A DNA stretch of 64,000 bases, taken from contig CAIIXF020000002.1 of the NCBI GenBank assembly GCA_903813345.2, positions 25,742,455-25,806,454 on the forward strand, given 5' to 3'. Shown piece by piece: positions 1 through 12,500 of the stretch. Source of the stretch: Owenia fusiformis (taxonomy: Eukaryota; Annelida; Polychaeta; Sabellida; Oweniidae). The stretch's first letter is position 1, and the number at the start of each line of letters is the position of its first letter. The notes under the pieces are model-generated. The model was not told the DNA's origin. It saw only the letters and a list, made by a program, of their open reading frames with translations, and did no database searches. Made by a program: the position numbers and the translations under genes.

Positions 1-1490
1 CATTTAACGTAATGTCAATGTAAATAAATTCTCTATTTTTACATAACTGAAACCCTGGTCAATTCTGTTAAATCTTTATCGTTTTCATTAAAAATAAATA
101 TTAGACACATTTATTATGGAGTCAACACTTCTGACAAAATAAAAATTGTTCTGTGAGTAAAACTGAAATATTTGCTTTTCTGTACAGGTATTATCAAGTT
201 TTAGTTCATGAATGTGTTTATTCAATGTCACTTCAAGCACAATGGATAAATCAATATAATGCAAAACTTTTTGATACTTTTTATACTTTTACAATGTTTA
301 TCTTTATGTACATTTACATGTACATTTAATGAAATGTAGGCCTATATCAGACAAAAGTCAACCCATATTAATGACCATATTATGGACACACCAGACAGTT
401 CTTCCATTAACATTCTAGCAAGTAGTTCTACGCTACAAAAATAATGAAAATGCAATGTACAATTCTATTGATGTAATGTTCTAGCTAACTGGTAACATTA
501 ATGGGTGCAAAAAATCGATATATTTTAAATAAATTGTTTTGGACAAAATATCAAATATTTAAACCCTTGACTCAATGTTTGTAGCTGATTTATAGCATAA
601 GATTCTTGTATGATGCTTAAAACGATCCTGGAAGGTTGAGTTTAAGGTAGGCTAGCATACTAATGAGTGCATTAAATTAGCCAAAATGGATGAAGTCCTG
701 CACCTTCTTTTCACATTTAGCCTTATAAAGAGCTTACATCAGTACGTCATCTAACAAACCACATAATAATGATTTCAGACATTTATTTGGCCAGAAAGTG
801 AGAATCGCATGCCTAGCTTAGCGTGAAGCATATTTGATACATCACAATGTTTCATGCAAACAGACCATATTTCACTCTGTCATGACATTTAGAGGCTGAC
901 TATTCTGGTATACCTATTAACAATTTATTTCACAGCATACACTTACTCCACATTAAGACAGTTTGAGTCACTTTATTTTCCCTATGCTTCAATCAAAAAG
1001 CATTGCCCCCAATTGGGTATGATGTACCCAGATAAAAAAAAACAGTTGCTCCAAGACGAAACAAGGCATTAATGTGCAACATGTCACTACCTGCCATTTG
1101 ATACAGACATCAAACATCAACAGCCGAACACCATCCACAAAAAAGTGGAGACTTATAACAATATGTTATCACTTGTGGTGGTAGCATAAAAAATCATAAT
1201 AACATGAGTATTTTGACCACATTCAGATATTTCTAAATTAGGGGGTCTATCATTAACCGCAGAAACTTTGTTAAGTTAAGAATTTTGAAAATAATCATCA
1301 TATCTATGATAAGGTTTTTAACATTGATTTAGTATTTATTAACTATGCAGAGTTTCTGTTAAAGACATGGCTTCCAAAACAGGAAAATTGAGAATTTGGC
1401 ACCTGGTTACAACATAAATCGGAACATCCGGAAGATAGATATGCCTAAACAGTACCATACTAAATTCAAAGGTTCACATCATTAGTTCAA
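1..1490. other. CFAP97 3' flank, no gene seen
   Basis: AT-rich sequence downstream of the CFAP97 stop codon, with no convincing exon on either strand. A TTTATT at 1335-1340 (AATAAA on the minus strand) lies about 150 bases past the stop and could be the CFAP97 polyadenylation signal. Positions about 1070-1190 hold one copy of a dispersed repeat also seen near 40660, 48890 and 53835. Confidence 0.5.
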
Positions 1491-4400
1491 TCACCACCCT
1501 GGCTCCCATTCTGGTTTACTGCGCGTTTTCCCACTTTGGGGACGGGTGCGTTTCCCTGAACTTGGACGTCCATTTGTAATCGATTTATTACTCAAAGATG
1601 ATTGGCTTGTCTGCCAGTTTTCATCCCATTCTGGTATGGAGCGATATTTTGCGCTTTGTGGTCGGCTACGTTTTCCCGAACTGGACATATTACTCATTGA
1701 TTTTGTCCCAGAGCTTGCGTGACTTCTGAGGCTATTCATACTCTGTGTGCGGCTTCCCATTGGTAGACTAGCCTCACTGCCAAAGGGTGTTTCTTTAGGC
1801 CTCCTGCGAACATCCCGATGGTTTCGCTCAACCTCTTTTTCCCAGGCAAATAAGGGGACTCCATATGTCATCTGACGATCAAAGTCGTGGAGTTGTTCAT
1901 TACGGGACATCCCCTTTGTAGCTTTCACAGTTTGAAGTCGTTTCATCATCGCCTGGAAAAACATATAGGAAAAATGCATAAAATTAACTTAAAGTTAACT
2001 AGGATCTTTTAAATTATGTGACGAGGGACTTGATTGGATTTTCTTTATTCAATTCTTTCATGTTAGGTAGTCAAAGTCACTGTGCTGATATAGTGCAGTG
2101 AAATCTGTAAAGTGGAACACATCTAGAAGTGAAACATCTCTCTTAGTGGAACACTTCAGAGGTCCAACTGACTAAATGTTAAATGAACCTCTTTAAGTAG
2201 AACTCCTTCCAAGTGGAACACATTTTAGAGGTTCCATTTTGACAGATTTCACTGTATTAGATTTGAATAAAACAGTATTTTCTTGGTCCCAATTTTGTGA
2301 TCAAGAAACATTGAAATGTGAACACCTGCTTAAACATTATATACCTGAGTCCCAGTCATAACCTTCAGATTAGACAGGTTTCACTGTAGGCTATGTTTCG
2401 TAGATCATTCAAATATCAATTTGGTCAGTTGAACTGTAACAGGGTATTACTTATGGCCATTGACTTTCAATAAAAGGAAAATCCATGTTATATACAATAT
2501 GTAAAAACATCTATGGGATTAAAATTGAATTCAAATTTATCCGATAATTCTAAATGTGTAAAACTAACAAATCTTCAATCAATATAACAAGGTTCTTTTT
2601 TGAAAAGCAAAAGGTTTAAAATGAATGCTACATTCAGAACATTTGAATTTTGGAACATTATTCTTATTTTTTGCCTCTGAATGAGATCTTAAGATCAATA
2701 ACATTATTCATGACTTTTAAACAAATACAGAAATCACACTAAACTCAATTCATACATATTCTCTTCTTCAAATAAGATGTTGATGTTACCACTAGAGAGT
2801 CTACTGTCAACACTTCAACACATGCCTTGGTACATCCTTCCTTAATAACATACCCTTTGTTCGCCTCAGTTTAAACGAACTACTGTTTTGTTTATTTTTG
2901 ACTGATCTTTCATTCTCTGCTAGGACAGTAATTTTACAATAAGATTTGTTTAAATTGGATTTATCTTGCAAATGCCTCTAAATCTCCCCGATCTTGTCTC
3001 TTGGGAGAATTGGGGCACAATGACTTCAGTAAGACTAAAATTGAATAGGGATTTTCTACCAATCTCCAATGATCAATTACATGTTCTTGTACATTCACAT
3101 AAATGCATTCACATGAAGGTCTGTATCTTAGAAACTATACAAAGCAAGGTCAACATCAAAATCTGAAGTGTACATTTAATGACGTCATTATTTATCAGTT
3201 AATCATCAGCATTGCTTAGCTTAATTGATAATGGGATTCAACATGTATGTGCACCAAATCACCAGATAAAAACCAAGATATTTTAAATTCAGAATTCTGC
3301 ATGCAATACATGAGGTATTACACAGAACCTTCAACATGCTATTCTCACATTTAATTGACATTTAGAAGATGTAGAACCCCATTTTCATGTTTTTATATGT
3401 TTCGTGTCTCTACCAGTGATTAATAAAACCTTGTGAACCTGATTTCCGTCCCAGGTGTATTTAATTAAAACAATATTGATTAATATGTAAGTTTCAGTTT
3501 GGTTAGGCAACATTTGTGTATCTACATTGATTTATATTATCAAACATGATGAAACTTAGTCAATGAACTATTTTTGTCTTTCATTATTGAAGCTGAATCT
3601 CTATTCATCAATAGTTCAATACATTTCAGTTGCCATGACAACAAGGTAAAAATATCTATCAAGCATAGCTCCTTTAGTAAAAGTTAATTATGGGGTAATG
3701 TGAGTCAATAAGAACATATATCCTATTCCTAGCCTCAGTTACATATTTGTTCTACGATAGCCATCGACAGCTTCACCTGTAGCTTCACAAAATTGATATA
3801 GAAAATCTACATCATTACTGCTTATCCCTAAATTTTATGCGGTATATATATTTGAATATTTCTCTCAATTTTGGGTAGCTACTGAGTACGGAAGCCATAT
3901 CGTTGCAGTGATCTCCCCAGGATTTTTTCTCAGGTGGGTCCAAAATTGGTCAAAAAAAGCCTATTTTTCATGATTTTTCTCATTTTCAATTGGGTGCAAA
4001 TGGCTCTTCAGGTGGCTTCAAGCCTATTTTCAAAATCTCATTTGGTTGCTGCACCCACTTGCTTTAATGCTGGGGAGATCACTGTGTAATGCCATAGATC
4101 AAATGTGACTGAGACATGAGGGGCTCAGCTAAGAGAGTGTCAGTGCATGCATCGATCGATCGAAAACACTGATTTTGAAAATCAAGTACAAATACGAAAC
4201 ACATTTGTTAGATAAATTATTTGTATTTCTCACCAAATTTTGCTGTTCGATTTTTCTCTGCTCCCTCTGCCTGTTGACGGTTGTATGTGTGACACGTTTA
4301 ACTGGGGGAGGGGCCGGATGTAACTTCTTCCTAGGTTTTGGTTTATTTCTCTTCATGATCTCATTCAATAATCGCTCATTTTCACGATCAATTTCTCGAA

Positions 4401-5307
4401 CACGATTATTTTCAAATGAAAAGTTTCTATCTGATGCACCTTTTGGAGGCATAATGAGAACTTTTCTAGATTTGGGATGTTCCGAGGTTTGCTGTCTCTC
4501 TTCATCCATTTCAAGGATCGCTCTCATTAACAACTTCAAGTCCATACCATCAGGATCTGATGCAAGTAGATGTTTCAGATCATCTTTACGTGCTTCACTA
4601 TCCGAATATTGCACCTTGTTTCTCCCATTATCGGGGCGTCCACTTTTTGATGAACCCCTACTCTGAGGACTGTATTCCTCCCGGAACTTCCTGCTCGGTG
4701 ATCCAACAGGGCTAACATCAGGAGAACCAAGGGGGGACACATCGGTGACATCCTCATCCGATGTTGTATAACTGGTGCTGGATGTATCGCTATCAGATTC
4801 TGAATAATCATCTTTGCTTTGACGTCTACCATGACGAGGGTGATAAGACTCACTCTCATCTGAATAACTTTTATCTGAGTATTTTCGCTCACGTTCTGAA
4901 TTCGAAGACTGACCATTAGTTTTTCCTCTTGTTTTACGACGGGAAACATTAGCTGTTTTAGGTCGTGTCGACCTTTTTTCATCTTGATCTGTTTCATCAG
5001 ATGTAGACTGAAAACTGTCACTAGATCTAGAACTGTTCGAATTTTTCGATGTCGGCACTTTGGCTTCAATCTTCTTTACACTGCTGGAATTTGATCTGGG
5101 AGTATCACTGTAATATGAGTCGGAATCGGAACTGTAACTTTTTGAATTTTTGTCTTTCTTTTTGGAGTGGCCATGTTGTTTTTCATCCACACTTTTATGA
5201 TTTTTCGGAGCATCAACCTGCTCTCTTTCATGTTTATTAACACGTTTCTCATGTTTCGGAGAATCAAAGAAGTCGAAATCTACATCTTCGTCTCTATTGT
5301 TCTCCAT
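1491..5307 (-). CDS. CFAP97: Cilia- and flagella-associated protein 97 (Hemingway homolog)
   Basis: Two coding exons on the minus strand: 5307-4234 and 1952-1491, joined in phase 0 (donor GTGAGA, acceptor TTCCAG), giving 511 residues. Human CFAP97 is of similar length. Residues 1 to about 290 are a low-complexity Ser/Asp/Lys-rich region with SDSD and SP repeats. The conserved CFAP97/Hemingway domain follows: NRVREIDRENERLLNEIMK, then PPPVKRVTHTTVNRQREQRK, and after the splice KRLQTVKATKGMSRNEQL and DFDRQMTYGV. The tail has two similar Ser/Arg-rich segments (SGKRSRPQSAK and SGKRTRPQSGK). The family is known for roles in motile cilia and sperm flagella. The start is the first ATG of the open frame. 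The 2.3-kb intron carries several inverted-repeat elements. The gene is divergent from the HMG-like gene, whose 5' end lies about 300 bases upstream. The join across the domain makes this identification strong. Confidence 0.9.
2096..2254. mobile_element. Short TIR element (pogo/Tigger-like MITE)
   Basis: Imperfect terminal inverted repeats: CAGTGAAATCTGTAAA at the left and TTGACAGATTTCACTG at the right. The interior repeats GTGGAACAC and GGTTCCA motifs and has no coding capacity. Related elements lie at 57268-57492 and, in pieces, at 7110-7250 and 60455-60640. It sits in the CFAP97 intron. Confidence 0.6.
3755..4109. mobile_element. Inverted-repeat element carrying a nested insertion
   Basis: The sequence around 3757-3905 plus 4085-4109 matches, in reverse complement, the element at 9173-9329. 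Shared blocks include CACAAAATTGAT, AGAAAATCT and the end ATAGATCAAATGTGA. In this copy a 179-bp second element (3906-4084) interrupts the match, so one mobile element has landed inside another. Confidence 0.6.
3906..4084. mobile_element. MITE with CAGTGATCTCCCCAG termini, copy 1
   Basis: Starts CAGTGATCTCCCCAG and ends CTGGGGAGATCACTG, a perfect 15-base terminal inverted repeat. The interior (CAGGTGGGTCCAAAATTGG ... GCACCCACTTGCTTTAATG) matches 60774-60973 closely. It is non-coding, and TG flanks both ends. Confidence 0.75.
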
Positions 5308-5689
5308 TTTATCCTATTATAGGCTAAAACATTTGATTTTTCTACAGCTTCGAAAATTTGGTGTTATGTTAGCAACCTTGAGAATTCCGTATTCATATTT
5401 CAAATTTGAAGAGTGGATTGTCTTTGTTTTTTATTTGAGCATGCCTATTTGAGAGAATCTCATTTATTGATTCAAAAAGTTGAAAAATGTACGATTATTG
5501 TAACTGTAGATAAAAATTGGCATTAAAATTGGATAACGATGCCAATATAACAAATATGGAATATGTCCGGAAACATTAACACGCATGCTCCCTTAAGAAA
5601 AATGGCGGGTTTGTTCAAAAATCTTTCTAAATTTTTCTCTTTTTTGGTCAATTATTCACTGATTTTGGCATACATATTCATTTGAACCG
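5308..5689. promoter_or_regulatory. Bidirectional promoter region, CFAP97 / HMG-like gene
   Basis: The CFAP97 start codon (5307, minus) and the probable first non-coding exon of the plus-strand gene lie head-to-head. That exon would end at 5689 before GTAAGT and join an acceptor (TTTCTTTCAG) at 6540. No TATA box is evident. AAAAATGGCGGGTTTG at about 5599 resembles the YY1-type AAGATGGCGGC element found near many TATA-less start sites. Its ATG would open a 27-codon upstream ORF that ends in TGA at the donor. Confidence 0.45.
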
Positions 5690-5979
5690 GTAAGTTTTGG
5701 AAGATACGATTTTTATTCGTTTGACAAGCCAACTTTGTAGTCTAAATCTATACTATTTATCGTTTTATGCTATTCAATTAAAATTTTAGATTTTTTAAAT
5801 TGAATTTTTCCCGGGGATTTTCAATAATGGGTTTCAAGAGATCTGTTGAAAGCCCATGGTACCATTCATCTCATCTTTAGCCAGAGCTGTCATCTCAGTC
5901 TCTGTTAGATTTACCCATAATCTCCGTTTCGAGTGCTCTCATCTCATTATCTGCTCTCTGCATGGGCCATGGGGGTGCT

Positions 5980-6302
5980 GCCCTGTCAACTCTCACACGT
6001 TAGGCGTGATTGTCACGCATTTGCTGGAAAAATAGAAATCACGCATCAGTTTTGCGTGTATGCTAAAATGTCACGCTAATCACGAATTATGTTGATATTT
6101 ACAAAAATTCTGCTTTTTACAAAAAGCTGATATAAAAAACGAACGCCGAAAAAACAGAACGCATTTTCACGCGAATTCTGTATATGTCACGCATTTGGTT
6201 CGAAACATGTTTATATGTCACAAATTTGCTTCGAATTTGTTTGTACCTACACCCCAAACATTTGTAAGTCACTCTTGTTAGGTGTTCCCAAGTTGACAGG
6301 GC
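5980..6302. mobile_element. MITE with CCCTGTCAAC termini
   Basis: GCCCTGTCAAC at the left and GTTGACAGGGC at the right form an 11-base perfect inverted repeat. An imperfect match continues inward (CACGTTAGG against GTTAGGTGTT). The interior repeats TCACGCATTT-like motifs. It lies in the presumed first intron (5' UTR) of the HMG-like gene. Confidence 0.55.
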
Positions 6303-6597
6303 TGGGGTTGATGGGTGTGATTGCACTCCCCCCAACTCCACAACAAAAGAAAAAAGCAATTTTTAAAAATTTGTTGAAAAAACATTAAAAAATTATAGTT
6401 TGAAATGCTTAGAATGCATCATATACATAGTAAATTTTCTAAATATTTTTGGGGGTGAAATTATTGGGGCTCGCTTTGCTTGCAATGCTACAAACCCTAA
6501 ATTTTCATTTTGTGATATTATGTAAATTTTTTCTTTCAGAGCCAAAGGCTAGTAAGTACACCACCATCAACCACTAAAGACGAAACAACCAGTGAAG

Positions 6598-9500
6598 ATG
6601 GAGGCAAACAAAAGCAAAAGTCTAAGGATAACTCCAAACTTTAAACGTTACTTTAATGAACAAAGGAATGTGATGAAATCAAAGTTTCCATTTTTAACAG
6701 ACAGCCAAAGGAAGAAACGAATATCAGAGCAATGGAACTCTATGTCCATGGAGATGAAACTCAACTACTCGGATAGACCAGTGTAAGTTCAGCAAATGTT
6801 CAATGGTTCAAAGAGATTATACTTATATATGTATGGTTTAATATGTTGTTTTTCTTTTTGCCCTTTGTGCCTTCTTTAAACAGTTATAAGTGGAGAAATT
6901 AAAGCCCACTAAACAAGGTTAAACTCAGCCATTCAGAATACTTAGAAAGTTAACTTGATGCAAACCATTGTGTTATACTGCCAGGGCTATCACTTGTGAA
7001 TTTATTATTGCCCTTTGTGCATTTTAAGCATTAATTCAGTTTAGACCAACAATTATACACTATATAATAAACATTCAAACCTAAAAATTTGAGTTATAGG
7101 AAACCTGTGTAAGTACACTACCGTTGGTACCTCAACATGTTCCATTTTGGAGGTGTTCCACATATATAGTTTCATTAATGGAGACTGGATTAATTAGAAA
7201 TGTGTTCCATTGTGTAGATGTTCCACTTTCCAAGTCTTATTGGAATATGAACATTTTCAGTTGCAGAACTCCAGCCAGGCGAGCGCTGACAGAGAAGTTT
7301 TCCTCAAAGTTTTCTCATGACAGCAAGTTCTTCAATAAACAATCAAAAACTGACATTGGATTACCCTGTAGTACTAAAATAGCTGGCTCACCCTGTACTA
7401 AGATGGGCTCACCCTGTACTTTCAGTATCTCAAAGAATCAGAAGGTAAGCTTAGATACATGTACAAGTATATTCCTCTGCCAAAGGATAAATAATTTATT
7501 CTTAAAAGACATGTTCTCTAAAAAGAGAGCCCATGAGACTTAATAAGGATTTAATCATGTTTAGCGTAGTTTTAAAAGTCTTTAACAAATCATTTCATCT
7601 GAGTAGATTAGTATGTAGTATAACAAACTGTGGTAATTAAAATAGAAGCATGAATGTATATAAAAAAAGAAAAAAGTGGCACGAGCCCTAAGCCAGTCAT
7701 GTGACTCAAAAGGCTAAATAACATTAACCTTTTACATGTGTATTTGCCTCCTGATATCTCACACACAGGTACTGTACCACCTTAAATGTTACAGCGGTTC
7801 AAATACTAATAGAGTAAGACCTACCTTAATTACTGGTCTACTTTCAGGTTAAAGCCAGTGAACCAATTATAGTTTCTCGAGGTCTGTTTGTAGAGCCTTA
7901 CTTCAAATCTAAGAAAGAGACATCGGTGAATAAATCAAACTATACAGTCTTCAGTCAGAAGAAACAAAACACAAGTCAGAATAATAAGGACAACCTTGGA
8001 ACAGATGTTAAACTCCCTAAAACCATTATAAAAGAAAATTCAAGTAAGGACAATGCATCATCTGAACCAAACATAATTCTCCCATTGAAACAACACTCAA
8101 GATATGATGAAAATGGAAATATGATTGATGGTGAGTTTGGATTTGATACTGCTGGAATTGAGACATTTGAAAATAGAATCAAAGATGTCAACAATAACAT
8201 GAAAGATGTCAAGGAGCAAAGTGAACTAAACATGAGTGTTGTTCCCTCCAATGAATCTGAAATGGCCACTCAAAAACAAAAAATGGAAAACCATGATACT
8301 AGTCAAAATGGAAACATGGTCAGTGAAACAGCCTCACCAATCAAGACTAACGATGTCAACAACAACACAAGTGACTCAAATATTAAAACAAAATGTGATG
8401 TCCTAGATGGTTCAAACAGTACTGACTATCCTAATTGTGTGACCCACAAAATGAATGGAAACATGAATAGTAGATCTGAATCAACCAATGACACTGTAGA
8501 CAATATCAAAGGTGCTGACAAAGCCAAACTTGCAAGTAACACAGAAACTGTGGACAATATTGATGATGATTTTGAAACAACACCCAGTGTCAAACTGACC
8601 AAATCCCAGGGTGCTGATATAGTAAAGCTTTCAAGTGATGGACCAAATACCAAAGGGGCTGTTGATAAAGCAAAGCTTATGAATAATACAACAAACAATA
8701 CCAAAGATGCCAAAAATAGTGCAACTGACAATGCTCAAGGTGGTGATAAAACTAAACAAACGAATAACACAAGTGAAGAAGATTCCGAATCTAGCTCCAG
8801 TAGCCAGGAGATTTCATTTAAAACAGATCAGAACAGTAAGACGTACAATGATGGAGGCTCCCAACATAGACATATACAAGACTATACCGCCCCAGAGGTC
8901 CTCCACACTGAGTATCAGTCACATGCTTCATTAGTAAGCATCCTAAAACGGTAAGTTTCAAATTCAGTTTTCATGATTCTAAAGTAAGTTTGTCTTTCCA
9001 CCTGAGTTATGGGTAATGCCTCTCATGCCCGTAGCCAGAATTTTCCAAGGGGGATTCACTTTTCCAAAAAATTCTAGGGGGGTTCACTTTGGCAAATTTG
9101 GCCAAAAATCACTCAAAAAATAGTCAGAATGGTGACATGATTTTGAAAGAAATTTCAAGGGGCCTGCCTCTGTCACATTTGATCTATGGTGACTGAATGG
9201 TTGCGGTATCTTCCCAAAATCGAGAGATATATGCAGCATAAAATACAGGGATAAACAGTACGATGAAGATTTTCTACATCAATTTTGTGAACGTACGGCT
9301 GCAGTACGTCCGCCATAGAGCAAATGTGACTGAGACTTAAGAGAGGAATTTATATACAGTTGTTGGAGAATTCTGGGAGTGGGTATAAAGTTGATAAAGT
9401 TTAACATGAGAATTAACATTGATTGAGTCCCAATAATTCATGTTCATTTTCATATATATATTGCAGTCAAAATTCAAAGGTTACGCTACAATGTTTTGAT

Positions 9501-12500
9501 TTAGTAACACAGTACACCATAATTGCTATTTCTTTACTTAATAGAAGATATGTTTCAGGTCAGTCAACACGTCTAAGACGAGGAAGTCTAAACCAATGAA
9601 GAAGAAAGTAACATTTCCTGATCTTCCCATCCTCTCCCCATCAAGGGACATTACAACCAGGTCCCCTCCCCTAACTGAGCCTTGCAGACGTAAAGTCCCT
9701 GTCACCCCTATACTTGGTATCCTTAACACAGCAAGTCTCAACTCCCCAATGTATCGAAGCCCTATGTGCAAAACAAGAGCAAAGACAAAAGCCCTCGCTG
9801 GGTTCAATGGAACCTGGGGAAGAGCTAGTACCCCAATGATTATTGATACACTTGACCTTGAAAAAGTAAAGTTGTTGAGAAAGTCCCCAAAAAGGAAAGT
9901 GATTGAAACAATCCCTGAAGAATATGAGGAGGATCCTATACCTTCTAAGAGTACAAAGCTTGAGGCTGGTAATACCAAGGAACCAACCATAGCTAAAATT
10001 AAGAAACCCGCTATAGTTAATATAAATAATACATCACATGGTATTACCAGGATAACAAGGAGTAAACGCCAAGCCATGACTGAAAATCCTTATCCCAGTA
10101 AAAAAAATCACACCCGTGAGAACAAATCAATTTCTTCTACAAATAATCATGAAGGAATCAGCATAAATAAAAGTAATGCCCCAAGCCCAGAGAAAGAAAA
10201 TCTTAACATCACACCCATTGATATCAAAGAGGTGACAACATCTACTAAGCAATTTCTAGATACCAGTGGGAACATAAGTTCTGAAACAGAATCAGCTAGA
10301 AAAATCAAGGGAATTGAAAATGATGAGGTGAACGCTGCCAAAGAAATTAATATCATAGATATTGGGACTCCAACAAGGGGAATTAGAAGGAATGTAAGAA
10401 AGAGTCCACACATTAAGTATGTTGAACCAGAGTATGACAGTGAAGAACTTGAAGACATTGAGACAGCTGGGACAAGGCTGATTTTAAGTGATGACTTTAC
10501 TGGCGCAAGCAAAAATGGGAATATGAGGAGAAACTCAAAGATATATCATGGGAAAGAGGAGGAGTATATTGAAAACAAAGGGGATGATGAAAAGGAGGAA
10601 ATTGAAAAAGAGGACACTGAGAATCAACAAGAAGACCACTCTCAGGTGCATGACATAGACAATAATGATGGTAATGAACAAATTGAGCATAAATTGAACA
10701 AACAACCACAGAAGACACTTGTTGACCAGGCAGCTAATCATAGCACCACGTCAACTTGTGGCAATCAGGCAGTTCAAAATAATGAATTAAGCTCTCCCAA
10801 AGAAAGTGAAATTGATGATGTGGACACACATGGGAAGAAGCTGGGTGTATATGCCCTAAGTTCTTTACTTTGTGATGAAAGTATTGTCACTGATGAAATA
10901 AAAGCTGTTGTTAATGACGCTCCAACCAATGAAAAAGAAAAAAGTGAAAATGATCTACTATATAAGGATATATATACAGAATCTCATTCAGAAGACAATA
11001 CAACCAGTCCTTGTAACAATCACACTATTCACAATCATAAAGCCAATGTCCATAACATTGAGGAAAATGTTGAACTAGATGATGATAAATTAGTAGAATC
11101 ACAAACAACTAGTGCTAACCATAATGCACAACCAGAGGAAGCTACCAAACTTCATGAGATCGAGGTGCCATATTCCCCTAATGACGGTGATGATGATAAT
11201 GACGATGCTGTTAACCATGATACATATCACAATGAACATTCCAAGAAAGATGCAACCTTTGATCTGAGTATATTTGACTTTGTGGAAGAGACATCTCAAG
11301 AGAGGGACATTCCTGAGCAGAATACTTTACAAAAGAGGCTACAGTATGACAATGCTATCAAGAAATCCAAACACAATTCAGCAATTCAAAGTCCTAAAAG
11401 TCAAATCAATACTGAAGAGTACTCCAATTACACCATTGATAATTGTGCTGAGACTGAAAAAGAGAAACAAGTGCAAAACATCAAAGGAAACATTGTGCAT
11501 GAAGGTAGTAATAATGATGATGACTTTAGTCAAGACTCTGATGAAGATGATGTTCTTATTATACACAGGGATGATGCTGAACAGTCCTGCAGTACGGATG
11601 ATGCTAAAGCTGAGTCTGTCAAGAAAGTTGAAAACAACATGGAATCTCCAAATATAACCAATGAAATGGAAATGGGAGAAGATTCCAGTTTTACAGTGGA
11701 TGAGGTTAAACCTATTAAAGTTGATGAAATGAAAAATGATACATTGAAAAATGAATCCTCAAAAGCTTCTGAAGGCTTCAATATGGGAGCAGATAGCCAG
11801 CCAGATGGAGCTGTGTGTGACTCAAGCCAGGACTCTGATGACTGTGGATTTATATATAGAAATGATCCCTTGTCTCAGTCATCTAGCCAATCAGAATACT
11901 CTCAAGCTGAGCACATTATGATGAGTCACCCTCAAGGAGATGCATCTTGTGGTGGTGATAATGTTAAAGTTGTCGATGAAGGACTTGATGAAGAAGATGA
12001 TGTCCAAGATCATTGCCCAGCACTATACAGCCCTGATTCAATGTCCCAAGATTGTGAATTACTGTACCATCCTGACACTGCTGAACCTGACAGCCAGATC
12101 AGTAAAGAATCAGAAAATATTCTCAATGATGATGCATCAAGGGAACATGCTCAAGTTGGGGATCAAGAAACTGCTCGGGGTACACCTATGGGGCATCATA
12201 ACCACATCAATGGAAATATAGAAACTCCTCAACTGTTGCCTGGCAACCTTGCTGGGGGTCAAGAGGAGCAACCAATAGAGACGCCTGTGATGAGTTCCAT
12301 CCACCCTGATCTGATCACCCCACAAATGCTTGAGGGACTCGTCGAGGCAAATCTGAAGAAAGTGAACAAGACACCAAAGAAGAGGAAAGCAAAGAGAGCG
12401 CCAGCTAAAAAACGAACAAAGATTGATGTTGAAAACATTGGAAAGAAAGAAAATGATGCTGAAGCTGGTGAAAATAAGACTACAGATAATGAACAAATGA

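Noticed and set aside
7124-7260. Upstream part of the 139-codon frame as coding sequence
   Set aside because: Only 7267-7444 fits splice phase. The part before it is a TTCCAC-rich element relic, and the acceptor at 7260 would put a stop in frame.
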